64,000 nt of DNA, taken from contig NC_019892.1 in NCBI RefSeq assembly GCF_000242455.2, positions 2,356,001 to 2,420,000 on the forward strand. Direction: 5' to 3'. The notes under the pieces were generated by a model that was not told the origin of the DNA, did not search any database, and worked only from the letters and a program-made list of their open reading frames with translations. This stretch comes from Singulisphaera acidiphila DSM 18658 (GTDB taxonomy: Bacteria > Planctomycetota > Planctomycetia > Isosphaerales > Isosphaeraceae). A program made the translations under genes and the position numbers. Shown here in pieces: positions 17,662 to 26,782 of this stretch (within the stretch, counting starts at the first letter, position 1; each line of letters starts with the position of its first letter).

Positions 17662-18849
17662 TCAAAGTCGGCGATTGGCGCCGAGGTCGCCGCCATTCTG
17701 GGAGTGGGTGAGCAGCCGCTCGCGGCAGGCACCTTCCATGGCGCTCAGTTCATGCTCTTTCTCGACGAGGTCGGGGATCTCCAGTCCTTCGGCCGAGCGG
17801 CGGATCAGGGCTTCGGCCCGCAGTTCGATGCCATCTCGATTTTGCAGTCGAGCCAGCCATCGATCGGGGATTGCGTCGACCCCGTAGTGAGCACCGAGCA
17901 GGGCACCAAGAATGGCCCCTGTGGTGTCGGCGTCGCCACCGAGGTTGATCACCTCGATGATTGCCTCCTCGAAGCTATCGGTGGTCAGCAAGAGATAGAG
18001 GCAGGTGGGGATACAGGCGGGGGGGAAGCCCATCGTCGCCCGCTTGCAGGTTGGCTCGGCACCATGCCGGTTGGCCTCCTCGACGAGGGCGGCCAGGGCG
18101 CGGTCGCGGGGTAGGTCGAGGAGTGACTCGGCATGGGCGATCGACCGTGACATACTCCGAGGATGGGCGCTGAGCGAGGTGACGACATCGCCGTAGAGGG
18201 CGGCGATCTTGTCCTCGCTTCGAGCGACGTCGGCGGCCACCCAGAGCAGGAATGACGGATTTCGCGCGTCGCCGTTGGCCATGCGGCGGACGGCATGTGC
18301 GACCGCCATCGCGCCGGCGAGGCTGCGGATATCGCGGTGCGTGATCAGGCTGGCCGCCATGACCGATGCGAACAACTCGTCGGACTCGTCGTTGCCGAAA
18401 TAGAGGCCGAGCGGAGCGATCCGCATCGCCGCACCGATTCCGGCCGAGACTTGCCCTGTCTGACGAGGGGACACGCCGCGTTCCAACTCGCTGAGCACCT
18501 GCCGGAAGCTTCGGCCCACCCCACGATGGGAGCCGACGTACGACCCCTTGGGGGTTGCGAGGCGAAGGTAGAGTTCGGCCAGGGGATCGGCCTCGATCCG
18601 GTTCCGCTCGAGCAGAATGTCGCAGAGCGCAAGCGCTTGCTGCGTGTCGTCCGAGTACAAACCGGGCATTCGCCAGCGGTACGGCTTCTTCTTCCAGGCT
18701 CGAGCGCCGTCGACGTAGTCGACCACCACGCCGTAATGGGCGCGAATTTGTTGGGCGCTAAGACCTTCCAGCGGAGCCCCCAGGGCATCACCGATGGCCA
18801 ACCCGAGCAGAGATCCCCGGGCACGGTCGAGCGGGGGCAATTGGGGCAT
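17662..18849 (-). CDS. ADP-ribosylglycohydrolase family protein
   Basis: The start at 18849 is chosen because GAAGGAGC precedes it; a longer frame exists. The 395-residue protein has the DraG-type layout: RGSLLGLAIGDALGAP at residues 11-26, YSDDTQ at 65-70 (two Asp ligands of the Mg cluster), and NLGGDADTTGAILGALLGA near residue 300 (remaining Asp ligands). These enzymes remove ADP-ribose from protein or small molecules in a Mg-dependent way. It is cytosolic and all-helical. No ADP-ribosyltransferase is visible nearby, so the target is open. Confidence 0.88.
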   Translation of the reverse strand: MPQLPPLDRARGSLLGLAIGDALGAPLEGLSAQQIRAHYGVVVDYVDGARAWKKKPYRWRMPGLYSDDTQQALALCDILLERNRIEADPLAELYLRLATPKGSYVGSHRGVGRSFRQVLSELERGVSPRQTGQVSAGIGAAMRIAPLGLYFGNDESDELFASVMAASLITHRDIRSLAGAMAVAHAVRRMANGDARNPSFLLWVAADVARSEDKIAALYGDVVTSLSAHPRSMSRSIAHAESLLDLPRDRALAALVEEANRHGAEPTCKRATMGFPPACIPTCLYLLLTTDSFEEAIIEVINLGGDADTTGAILGALLGAHYGVDAIPDRWLARLQNRDGIELRAEALIRRSAEGLEIPDLVEKEHELSAMEGACRERLLTHSQNGGDLGANRRL

Positions 18850-19580
18850 CGAAACAAGCTCCTTCGGATCTCGGGCCGATTGGCAAAATGCCCTGCCGGA
18901 CCCCTTCTCGTCGGGACGCAACGAACTGTAACCACGTGGTCGAACCACGCCAACGGAATTTTACTCGAGTGCTCGCCATCGGGTCGTTTGCGACGTCGTC
19001 ATGGCAACACGGGCGCGAGTCCCACGTTCTACTTAGGAAGCATCCGAGCCCCGTCGGTTTTTTTTCCAGTCCCGCACGTTTTTCCCTCGCAAGGTCGTAG
19101 TCATCGTGCGGCTCCCTCTCAATGTCTCGCTAGACTTTGATGGTCAGATGAATAGAACGGGCGGCGTGACCATCTCTCAGCCTGAGACCCGGCGTGCCGT
19201 GATCGGTTCGGAAATTTCCTCGGAACGATCCCGAGGGGCATTCCTCGGAGGATACTATCGGCGCTCTCGGGCCGCCGAGAGCAACCCCGGGCAGTGCGAA
19301 TCCGGGTTCGCATCGTGTCACTCGCCGCGCAACCGTTCGCAACGGTGTGATGCTTGAAACCAGGTTAGGTCGGCCCTGCTTGGCGTGCCGAAGACTCCTT
19401 GAAGAACCGTGTCGATAATCAGTCGGTTCCAAGGGTTGTCGGCCGGAGAGGTAGAGAGGACATTAAACGCAGAAACGGGGAAAATTACCACTCTTTCGCC
19501 CCAAATTTGTCAGCAAGCTTCCGCCCAATGCACCACAGATCCGTTCGATGGCTCGACTTGTGTGCGTGCCCGGGTCGTTT
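18850..19580. other. long intergenic region, no gene seen
   Basis: This holds the promoter region of the ADP-ribosylglycohydrolase gene. Short palindromic motifs occur (AGGAAATTTCCT-like at about 19210 and CCGAGGGG/CCTCGG at 19233-19250). None of the open frames on either strand resembles a protein. Confidence 0.35.
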
Positions 19581-20141
19581 TCAAGTGGGACGGGCGATCC
19601 GTGGTTCGAAGAGGGATTGCGTCCGGACAATGGCGCATTCTGCGGGGAATGTATGGATGGACTGGATCGACAGGCCTTTGACCCGCGCTTCGATGTGCAG
19701 GTGGGTGAGCGGGGCGGGGGCCATCCGATCGACCGGACGAAAGCTGTGGAAGAGCCGGCCGCGTCGGGCGTCGAGCGTAATTTCATCACAGAGGTGAGTG
19801 AAGACCTCGGGGTCGACACGCTCGACTTCAAAGCAGGTCTGGTAGACCAGGCCGGCACCGGGGTGGAGTGAGGCGGACCGCTCGTGCCGGACGGGCGAAT
19901 GAAAGAGCAGACCAGGCTCGGGGAGACTCGTCTCGGGACCGGCGAGCACTTCGGCGACGCGGACGTCTCCCGAGCGGAAGATCACCGAATGACCCCCTTC
20001 GATGATCCGGATGTCCGCCTCCCAGATGTTCTGCGAAATCCTGCGATGAGCCCGGACCGTGAACCAGTCGGGATGGATTGCCCTGCCGAATACCTGAAAC
20101 GCGAGATCGGCGACCCGGGAACGCCCGAAACCCACCCCCAT
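19581..20141 (-). CDS. DUF2617 family protein
   Basis: The ATG at 20141 is preferred because GGAAGGAG lies just upstream and would be inside the coding region if the earlier ATG were used. The 186-residue product has the pattern I associate with planctomycete DUF2617: RVADLAFQVFGRAIHPDWFTV at the start, GAGLVYQTCFEVE in the middle and HTFPAECAIVRTQSLFE at the end. It is soluble with no catalytic motif that I can name. Function of the family is not known to me. It is divergent from the methyltransferase gene that follows. Confidence 0.65.
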   Translation of the reverse strand: MGVGFGRSRVADLAFQVFGRAIHPDWFTVRAHRRISQNIWEADIRIIEGGHSVIFRSGDVRVAEVLAGPETSLPEPGLLFHSPVRHERSASLHPGAGLVYQTCFEVERVDPEVFTHLCDEITLDARRGRLFHSFRPVDRMAPAPLTHLHIEARVKGLSIQSIHTFPAECAIVRTQSLFEPRIARPT

Positions 20142-20447
20142 GCCTGTCACTCCTTCCATCGCCGGACTGAATTCCTTGGGAGTCTCGCAAGACGCTCAAT
20201 TCTTCTCTTCGAAGTCATTCTATATCGCGGTTTCTTCCCTCGCAAATGAAGCCGGTATTACTCCTCCAAAGTGTCTATCCGGTCGGTTCTCCCACCGATC
20301 AGCCTGCCTTGACCGCGACTGGGAAGGCTCGTACACTCCTCCGCGACTGGATCGGGACCAAGGAGAACATCTGTCGAGTCTCCTTGAGGTTCTCGGCCTG
20401 AAACCCGGTCATCCGGCGCGGTAAGATTCGCCCGGCGGAGTCGCGCG
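20142..20447. other. divergent intergenic region
   Basis: About 300 bp separate the DUF2617 gene from the start of the plus-strand surface cassette, so promoters for both directions are expected here. No gene or RNA structure stands out. Confidence 0.35.
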
Positions 20448-21161
20448 ATGGAACGCTCAGTCCCACTCCCGTTACCGGTCCGTGCCTGGTCCGCCTGGAA
20501 GAACCGAGGCCCGCGCTACGCCTGGCACAAGGTCCTCCGCCGTACCCTTGGCCGTTGGCCCGATTGGAAGCGGCGCTTGCTCTATGCCGACCCTCGCGAA
20601 TATTGGACCCTTCGCGGCGGTCAGGATTATTTTCGGGAACAGGAAGATCATCCGACGCGGACCGGGCGTTCCGAATGGATCGCCGACCGGATCGCGACCT
20701 ATCGCCCCACTTCGATCCTCGAGATCGGCTGCGGCTACGGCAAGCAGTTGCGGGCGATCCGCCAGCGTCTGGATGTGCCGATGGTCGGTCTCGATTTCAG
20801 CCCGACTCAATTGGGGCAAGCCCGCGTCTACCTTGGTGGTCTCGACCGCGTGGACCTGGCCCTGGGCACGGGGGCGCGGCTCCCGTTCGCCGACCAGTCG
20901 TTCGACCTGGTGCTGACCTCGGCCGTCATCCTTCACAATCCCCCGCCGATTGCCGAGCAGATCCGCCGCGAGGTGATGCGCGTTTCGCGCCGATTCGCTG
21001 CGCACAACGAGGATACTGACCTCAGCTACAATCGTTACGGCTACGACACTGCCGCCTGGTATCGCGCGGCCGGAATCGAGCTCGCCGAGTGCGGTCCGAT
21101 CCCGACCGAGCCCGATTCCGCCCCGACGCAATTCTGTGTGGCAGAGCCGTGTCGTCGATAA
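20448..21161 (+). CDS. class I SAM-dependent methyltransferase
   Basis: The 237-residue protein has the SAM-binding motif I LEIGCGYGKQ at residues 91-100, an acidic motif II (MVGLDFSPTQ, Asp near 115) and FADQSFDLVLTSAVILHNPP, the usual post-motif block with a strand ending in a His. The first 85 residues are basic and aromatic and may bind the acceptor. It is the first gene of a co-directional group with a flippase, a glycosyltransferase and a phosphotransferase, so methylation of a sugar or lipid-linked precursor is likely. Its stop overlaps the flippase start. Confidence 0.85.
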   Translation: MERSVPLPLPVRAWSAWKNRGPRYAWHKVLRRTLGRWPDWKRRLLYADPREYWTLRGGQDYFREQEDHPTRTGRSEWIADRIATYRPTSILEIGCGYGKQLRAIRQRLDVPMVGLDFSPTQLGQARVYLGGLDRVDLALGTGARLPFADQSFDLVLTSAVILHNPPPIAEQIRREVMRVSRRFAAHNEDTDLSYNRYGYDTAAWYRAAGIELAECGPIPTEPDSAPTQFCVAEPCRR

Positions 21162-22681
21162 CCACCACTTTACCCGTGGAATCCGGTCAGACTACGGCTG
21201 AAGGGCGGAGAAACGTCCGCGACAGCCTGGTCGTCACCGTCGGCGGGCAGTTGGAGCGCATCCTCGGCACGTTCACGGCCCTGGCCTTGCGGTGGGGGCT
21301 GGACCCTGCGCTCCTTGGTGTCTATACCGGGCTGCGTCTCTACCTGGACCAGACCAACCGCTCCAGCCTTGGAGTCAGCCTGGGGGCCGTGCAGGAGATC
21401 CCGATTCTCCGCGCCGCTGGCGAGGAGGTTGAGGCCCAGCGCGTGGCCGACGTGGCCTACACGACGAACACGCTGACCTGTGCAGTCTACATCGTGGCCT
21501 TATTGGCCTGGGCCTGGATCCGTGCTCCGCGGTTGGCCGCCGATCCGCTGGCCAACGAATGGACCTGGGGCCTGGTGGTGATTGCCGGCCTGGCGGTTCT
21601 CAAACGCTATGAGAGTTTTCTCGTGGCGGTGCTTCGCGCCCACCGTGAATTCAAGCTGACGACGGAACTCGACATCGTCGAGTCGCTCGCCTCGGCCGTC
21701 GCAGTCTCGGCCGGACTTTGGCTCGCCGGGTTCTGGGGGCTCCTCACGGGAGTCGGCGCACTCCTCGCCTTCAAGATCCTCTATCTACACGCACGGCACC
21801 CACTCCGCTTCCGGTGGGACTGGCATTGGCCGACGGCCATGCGTTTGATGCGAGTCGGACTACCGATCCTGGCCAACACCGCCGTCTTTGGCGCTGTCCT
21901 GAGCCTCGACCGCGTGCTGATTCTCTGGCGAGTGCCCGATGGAGATCGGGCGATGGGACTCTACACGATCGCGATCATGGGGACGAGTTGGAGCCTCGAC
22001 CTCGCGGGCCGGATCGTACTCGTGATGTACACGGCCTTTCAGACAACCTTGGGGCGCACCCGTGACCCGAGAGAAGTCGCCCTCCAAGCGATGCGGGCGA
22101 CCGAGGCGCAAGCGCCTTTGCTCGCGGCCGGCAGTGCGGTGGCCTATCTGGTCGGCCCGCTCTTCCTGGGGACCCTGATTCCACGCTATGCGGACGGTCT
22201 TCCTGCCTTGCGGCCCCTCTTGCTCGGGACCTTCATGCTGGGGCTCGCTTGGCCCGCTCGACAAGTCCTGATCACGTTGGAACGTCCCGTCCGCCTGTTC
22301 CTGGCAACCCTACTTGGTCTGGCCGTGACCGCGATCGCGGGAACAATCGGGGCCGACCGTGCTGGGATCGTCGGTGTCGCCTGGGGGATGACCATTGGTT
22401 ACTCGACGGTCTCGTTGCTGACAAACGCCACGGCCCTGGCCCCCGTGCTGGGCTGGCGGGCCTGGTCCGCCCACCAGGGGCGACTCGTTCGGACCTTGGC
22501 CTGGTACGCGGCGGGGGCAATGTTCTCTGCACATCTCAGCATCGGTGTGCTCCCTGCCTGGGCCCAGTTGCCAGCGCGTTGCCTGTTCCTTGCCGGCTGG
22601 ATCTTACCGGCACTCTGGTATTGGGGACATCGGCACGGATGGGGAGGCATGACCCTTCGCCGTCCGAAACCGTCGAGCTGA
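21149..22681 (+). CDS. polysaccharide flippase-like multi-pass membrane protein (MATE/Wzx fold)
   Basis: The start is placed at the GTG at 21149, 13 bp inside the previous gene, because earlier codons of the frame are shadowed by that gene; this gives about 510 residues. Around 12-14 hydrophobic helices fill the sequence from residue 30 onward. The opening VRDSLVVTVGGQLERILGTFTALALRWGLDP and the paired-bundle layout match Wzx-type oligosaccharide flippases. It would move a lipid-linked glycan across the inner membrane. The next gene begins 58 bp later. Confidence 0.75.
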   Translation: MSSITTTLPVESGQTTAEGRRNVRDSLVVTVGGQLERILGTFTALALRWGLDPALLGVYTGLRLYLDQTNRSSLGVSLGAVQEIPILRAAGEEVEAQRVADVAYTTNTLTCAVYIVALLAWAWIRAPRLAADPLANEWTWGLVVIAGLAVLKRYESFLVAVLRAHREFKLTTELDIVESLASAVAVSAGLWLAGFWGLLTGVGALLAFKILYLHARHPLRFRWDWHWPTAMRLMRVGLPILANTAVFGAVLSLDRVLILWRVPDGDRAMGLYTIAIMGTSWSLDLAGRIVLVMYTAFQTTLGRTRDPREVALQAMRATEAQAPLLAAGSAVAYLVGPLFLGTLIPRYADGLPALRPLLLGTFMLGLAWPARQVLITLERPVRLFLATLLGLAVTAIAGTIGADRAGIVGVAWGMTIGYSTVSLLTNATALAPVLGWRAWSAHQGRLVRTLAWYAAGAMFSAHLSIGVLPAWAQLPARCLFLAGWILPALWYWGHRHGWGGMTLRRPKPSS

Positions 22682-22739
22682 AACCAACCAGACCAACGAC
22701 GATTGCGTCGTTGGCAGACAACCGGACATTGAGGGATCG

Positions 22740-24656
22740 ATGCTCGACTGTCTCTTCATCCTCGGCCTCGGTCTGCTCGTAGCGGCGGTCGGACTCCGAC
22801 TGCTCGATGCTCTCGATGCGCGGCGGGAGCATGGGTTCGACACCCTGGCCCTGGCAATTCCGCTGGGGTTGGGCGCGTTCGCACTCGCCACTCTGGCACT
22901 GGGCCAATTCGGAATCTTGAACCCCGGAGCACTCGCGGGCCTGTTCGTGGCGAGCGCGTTGCTGGCGGGTCGCCAGGCCTGGAGAGAGATCGTTGTCCTG
23001 GTCCGCAACTCGGCTTTCTCTCTTCAGAGCCGATCAGCGTTAGAGATTAGCCTGTTCTTCGCCGTTGTCGTCACGATTCTCGGCGCTTTCGTGACCGCGC
23101 TCGCTCCGGTCACTGATGGCGACGCTCTCTGTTACCACCTGCAAGTTCCCAAGCTTTTTCTGATGCGTGGGGGCCTCTTTTTCGATCCCGACCTCCACGA
23201 GACCGTCTATCCACTGCTCACGGAAATGCTTTATGCCGTAGGGCTGGCCTTCCGAGGCCCGGTCGCCTGCCGGTTGGTGCAATGGCTGTTAGGTCTCGTG
23301 TTCGCGGCCAACGTCACGGCCTTGGCGCGTCCCAGCCTGGGAGCCCGGGCCTGGTGGGCGGGAGCGATCGCGCTGCTGGTGCCGGCTGTCTCCAACGGCA
23401 TGGGTGCCCCGCTCAATGACGTCGCCCTGGCGGCATTCGGGACGGCCGCGATGGTGGCTCTGACCCACTTTTATGAACAACCTCGCGTGAGATCACTGGT
23501 TCTCGTCGGTTTGCTGGCGGGGATGGCGATGGGGGTGAAATACCCCGCGCTCGTGCTTATCGGCCTTCTCGGCCTGGCGATTGCGGTGAGACTCAACGGG
23601 GCCGGAACCGGCTGTTCCGCGCCGGACCAAGTTCCGAGCGGTTTGGCCTCGAGGCTTCGGCTCACGATCTTGGGGCTGATGCTCTTTGGCCTGGTTGTGT
23701 TACTCGTCGGCGGCTCGTGGTATCTCCGCGCCTGGATGTACACGGGAAATCCTGTTTATCCCTTCTTTCGACACTTTTTCGGGGGGGCGGGGCTGGACGA
23801 GGTGCTCGACCCGATCAAGCGCCCGATGGTGGTGAATCCTTGGAATTTGCTGACGGCTCTGGTGCCGCTGACGCTCCAACCCGACCGGTTCGATAGCTTT
23901 TCGCACCAGTTCGGCCCGGCCTTCTTGCTCTTTCTCCCTGCGCTCTTGCTGGAGAAGGCGCCGCGCCGGGTGCTCGCCATCGTTGCGCTGGGCCTGTCGT
24001 TCTTGATGATCTGCCTGACCCAGCGGCAAAGCATGCGGTTCGTCCTGACCGCGATCGGGCCGATGGCGGTGGGGGTGGCCTGGCTTGCTTCCGGCTGGAG
24101 TGAGCGGCGGACCTTGCCGTGCCGGATCCTGGTGATCGCCCTCCTCCTGATGATTGGCTTTGAAGCAAGCTTGGCCGCTGCGCGGGCCCGTCATGGGTTG
24201 AATGTCGTGTTGGGACGCGAGACTTCCGAGCATTACCTGATGCGTCGTGAACCGACCTATCGGGTCGGCCGGTGGATCGCCGACAACTTGCCGCCGAACG
24301 TGCGGATCGTCGGGCAGGATCACCGCGGTTTCTATCTCCCTTGCGACTATACGATGGAACTGGCCCATCGTCGCAGAACGGGGCTGGGACGGCAGGGGGA
24401 ATCCGCCGACCTGGTTGTTGGAGAGTTGAAGCGGCGAGGATTCACTCACGTGATGTTCTGCCCCCCTGTCCCTGAGCGTGCCGTCGAGTTCGACCCGACT
24501 CTGGGCAGGCTACTCGCGGAATGGGTTGAACCGCGGAATCCGCTCTATCGCGAAGAAATCGCCGATGCCGACAACGTTGTCAGGCGCTACACGATCTATG
24601 CGCTCGATCAACCGACAACGAATCTCCCGGTCGAGGGCGGGATGGTTCGCCGATGA
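22740..24656 (+). CDS. GT-C type membrane glycosyltransferase
   Basis: The 638-residue protein has about 12-13 membrane helices and a soluble C-terminal part (residues 500-638). The first periplasmic loop contains TDGDALCYHLQVPKLFLMRGG, with the Asp and His typical of GT-C (ArnT/PMT-like) enzymes that take sugar from a polyprenyl-phosphate donor. HETVYPLLTEMLYAVGLAF follows, as in GT39/GT83-like proteins. It would glycosylate a surface lipid, protein or glycan on the outer face of the membrane. Its stop overlaps the next start by 4 bp (ATGA). Confidence 0.78.
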   Translation: MLDCLFILGLGLLVAAVGLRLLDALDARREHGFDTLALAIPLGLGAFALATLALGQFGILNPGALAGLFVASALLAGRQAWREIVVLVRNSAFSLQSRSALEISLFFAVVVTILGAFVTALAPVTDGDALCYHLQVPKLFLMRGGLFFDPDLHETVYPLLTEMLYAVGLAFRGPVACRLVQWLLGLVFAANVTALARPSLGARAWWAGAIALLVPAVSNGMGAPLNDVALAAFGTAAMVALTHFYEQPRVRSLVLVGLLAGMAMGVKYPALVLIGLLGLAIAVRLNGAGTGCSAPDQVPSGLASRLRLTILGLMLFGLVVLLVGGSWYLRAWMYTGNPVYPFFRHFFGGAGLDEVLDPIKRPMVVNPWNLLTALVPLTLQPDRFDSFSHQFGPAFLLFLPALLLEKAPRRVLAIVALGLSFLMICLTQRQSMRFVLTAIGPMAVGVAWLASGWSERRTLPCRILVIALLLMIGFEASLAAARARHGLNVVLGRETSEHYLMRREPTYRVGRWIADNLPPNVRIVGQDHRGFYLPCDYTMELAHRRRTGLGRQGESADLVVGELKRRGFTHVMFCPPVPERAVEFDPTLGRLLAEWVEPRNPLYREEIADADNVVRRYTIYALDQPTTNLPVEGGMVRR

Positions 24657-25540
24657 GCGAACACCCCACGCTGGCCCAACTTCGCGAACGCGTTCATAAG
24701 CAACGGTATCGAGAGATCGGCAACTGGTTGGCGCGACGCATTGCCCGCCCTTCGGCGGTCTATGGGACCTGGCTGGCCGTACGGCTTGGTCTTTCAGCCA
24801 ATCAGGTGACGAGCGCCGCGTTGGTGGCTGCCGTCGTCGCAGCGGGTGGGATTGCGACGGGAACGCGGGCGGGCTTTGTCATCGGCACGATTCTGGCCGT
24901 TCTGTCGTTCTGGCTCGATCGGGTCGACGGGCAGCTTGCCCGCTGGTATGGGACCGCCAGCCTCGACGGCGTCTATTTCGACTACTTGATGCACCACGCC
25001 GCCAACCTGGCGCTCGGATTCGCGCTCGGTCATGGCCTGGCTCGTCGCACTGGTGAGTCGACCTGGTCGGTCGCCGGTTTTGCAATTGCGCTCGGTTGGG
25101 CGGTCCTCAGCTTGCACAACGACTGCCGCTACAAAGCCTTTTTCCAGCAGTTGAAACGCGCCGATGGCTCGTACCGGGTCGATGGCGGGCGAGGGGGACG
25201 CCCGTCGCCTCCCGCCCCTTGGCCGCGACGTGGCCGTGCTGCGCTGACCTGGCCTGCCTATAAGTTGTGTGAGCCCCATATCGTCCTGGTCGGGTTATTG
25301 GGTCTTGCGGTGGCGGCCTTGGTTTCGCCTTGGCTCTGGATCTTGGCCTGGAGCTGGAGTGTGGGGTTCATGGCTTTTCTCGCACCGCTCCTTGCCTGCG
25401 GACGCGTGGCGAAGGCGATCTCCACAGGTGCCACGGAGACGGAGTTCCATGTCTGGTTTCAACCATGGTCATCTGCTGCCGTGGAGAATGAGGAGAGGGG
25501 TACGGAACCCTGGACAGCCGCGCGCCATCGCGTAGGATAA
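24653..25540 (+). CDS. CDP-alcohol phosphatidyltransferase family protein with altered active site
   Basis: The 295-residue membrane protein carries the family motif in order: Asp89, Asp92-Gly93, Ala96-Arg97, Gly106 and Asp110 (FWLDRVDGQLARWYGTASLD). The final catalytic Asp expected at 114 is His (YFDYLMHH). Around six membrane helices lie at 50-85, 112-150 and 215-270, with a basic Pro/Gly-rich loop at 175-195. Members transfer a phospho-alcohol from a CDP-alcohol to an acceptor such as a lipid or inositol phosphate. The 4-bp overlap with the glycosyltransferase gene argues for a shared product. The His change may alter acceptor or abolish activity. Confidence 0.78.
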   Translation: MSEHPTLAQLRERVHKQRYREIGNWLARRIARPSAVYGTWLAVRLGLSANQVTSAALVAAVVAAGGIATGTRAGFVIGTILAVLSFWLDRVDGQLARWYGTASLDGVYFDYLMHHAANLALGFALGHGLARRTGESTWSVAGFAIALGWAVLSLHNDCRYKAFFQQLKRADGSYRVDGGRGGRPSPPAPWPRRGRAALTWPAYKLCEPHIVLVGLLGLAVAALVSPWLWILAWSWSVGFMAFLAPLLACGRVAKAISTGATETEFHVWFQPWSSAAVENEERGTEPWTAARHRVG

Positions 25541-25590
25541 TGGGCTGAACAGGTTCCTCGGCCCCTCCCTATCTATGCGGAAACCCGACG

Positions 25591-26733
25591 ATGCGCCGAC
25601 TCGACCCTCTCGGCCTCGCCTATCTCCCGGTGCTTCCCCAGCGGCTTGACGTGGGGATCGGTGTGGTGGGTGCTGGGTTTATCGTCCGGGACTGCCACCT
25701 GGTTGCTTATAAGGACGCGGGCTTCCGGGTCGTGGGCTTGACCTCGCGAACCCGCTCGACGGCTGAGGAGGTTGCCGGGCTTCGGGGCGTGCCCCGTGTC
25801 TTTGACAGCCTCGATGCGATGCTCGACGACCCCGAAGTCGAAGTCGTTGATATCGCCGTGCCGCCGCGAGAGCAGCCGAACGTCATTCGCCGGATCGTGG
25901 CGCGGCCGGGAAAAGTCCGCGGCATTCTCGCCCAGAAACCGCTGGCGATGAGTTTCCCAGAGGCCTGTGAATTGGTCGAGGCCTGTGAGGGGGCCGGGAT
26001 CCGGTTGCAGGTCAACCAGAACATGAGGTACGACCACTCGGTCCGCGCCCTCAAGGCGCTGCTCGATCGGGGCGACCTTGGTGACCCGGTCCTGGCGACG
26101 ATCGAGATGCGGGCGATTCCCCATTGGATGCCCTGGGCGCGTGAGGAGCGTTCGCTCTCGACGTTTGTGATGAGCATCCATCACCTCGATACCTTCCGAT
26201 ACTGGCTGGGCGACCCACTCAGGGTGCTCGCCAGCACGCGTCCTGATCCTCGGACGCAGTTCCCGCATGTCGACGGGATCAACCTGACGATTCTCGAGTT
26301 CGCGACCGGTGCGCGTGCCTCGGCCTGGGATGATGTCTGGAGCGGCCCCGTCCGCGAAGGGGCCGCCTCGGACATTGGAATCCGCTGGCGGTTCGAAGGG
26401 ACCGAAGGTTTGGCCCTGGGCACGATCGGCTGGCCGGGTTGGCCCGAGCGCGTTCCCAGCACGATCGACTATACGACGATCCACGAGCCCGGCGTCTGGC
26501 ATCGTCCCCGCTGGTCTCAAGCGTGGTTCCCCGACGCGTTCGCAGGTACGATGGGGGGGCTGCTCGCCGCGCTCGAATCGGGGGCCGACCCCGATATCTC
26601 GGGCCGTGACAATCTCAAGACGATCGCCTTGTGTGAGGCCGTCTATTCGGCGGCGACCGAACATCGTGTGGTGGCCTTCGATGAGATCCTCGACCGCTCG
26701 ACCAAGCCACACACCGGTTCGACACTCCTTTAA
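25591..26733 (+). CDS. Gfo/Idh/MocA family oxidoreductase
   Basis: The 380-residue soluble protein has an N-terminal Rossmann fold with GVVGAGFI at residues 24-31 and a QKP motif (ILAQKPLAM, Lys near residue 116) that normally reads EKP and binds the nicotinamide. Residues 150-370 form the C-terminal alpha/beta sheet domain. Such enzymes oxidise or reduce sugars, inositols or sugar nucleotides with NAD(P). It begins 50 bp after the phosphotransferase gene and is followed by a sugar isomerase, a pairing typical of polyol or ketosugar pathways. The exact substrate is not readable. Confidence 0.85.
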   Translation: MRRLDPLGLAYLPVLPQRLDVGIGVVGAGFIVRDCHLVAYKDAGFRVVGLTSRTRSTAEEVAGLRGVPRVFDSLDAMLDDPEVEVVDIAVPPREQPNVIRRIVARPGKVRGILAQKPLAMSFPEACELVEACEGAGIRLQVNQNMRYDHSVRALKALLDRGDLGDPVLATIEMRAIPHWMPWAREERSLSTFVMSIHHLDTFRYWLGDPLRVLASTRPDPRTQFPHVDGINLTILEFATGARASAWDDVWSGPVREGAASDIGIRWRFEGTEGLALGTIGWPGWPERVPSTIDYTTIHEPGVWHRPRWSQAWFPDAFAGTMGGLLAALESGADPDISGRDNLKTIALCEAVYSAATEHRVVAFDEILDRSTKPHTGSTLL

Positions 26734-26782
26734 GTAAACTCTCGGCTCACCACGACCTGACCACTCTTCCGGGAACGTGCAC

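Noticed and set aside
18295..19140. 281-codon plus frame opposite the ADP-ribosylglycohydrolase start
   Set aside because: It overlaps well-supported coding sequence on the other strand and has no domain character.
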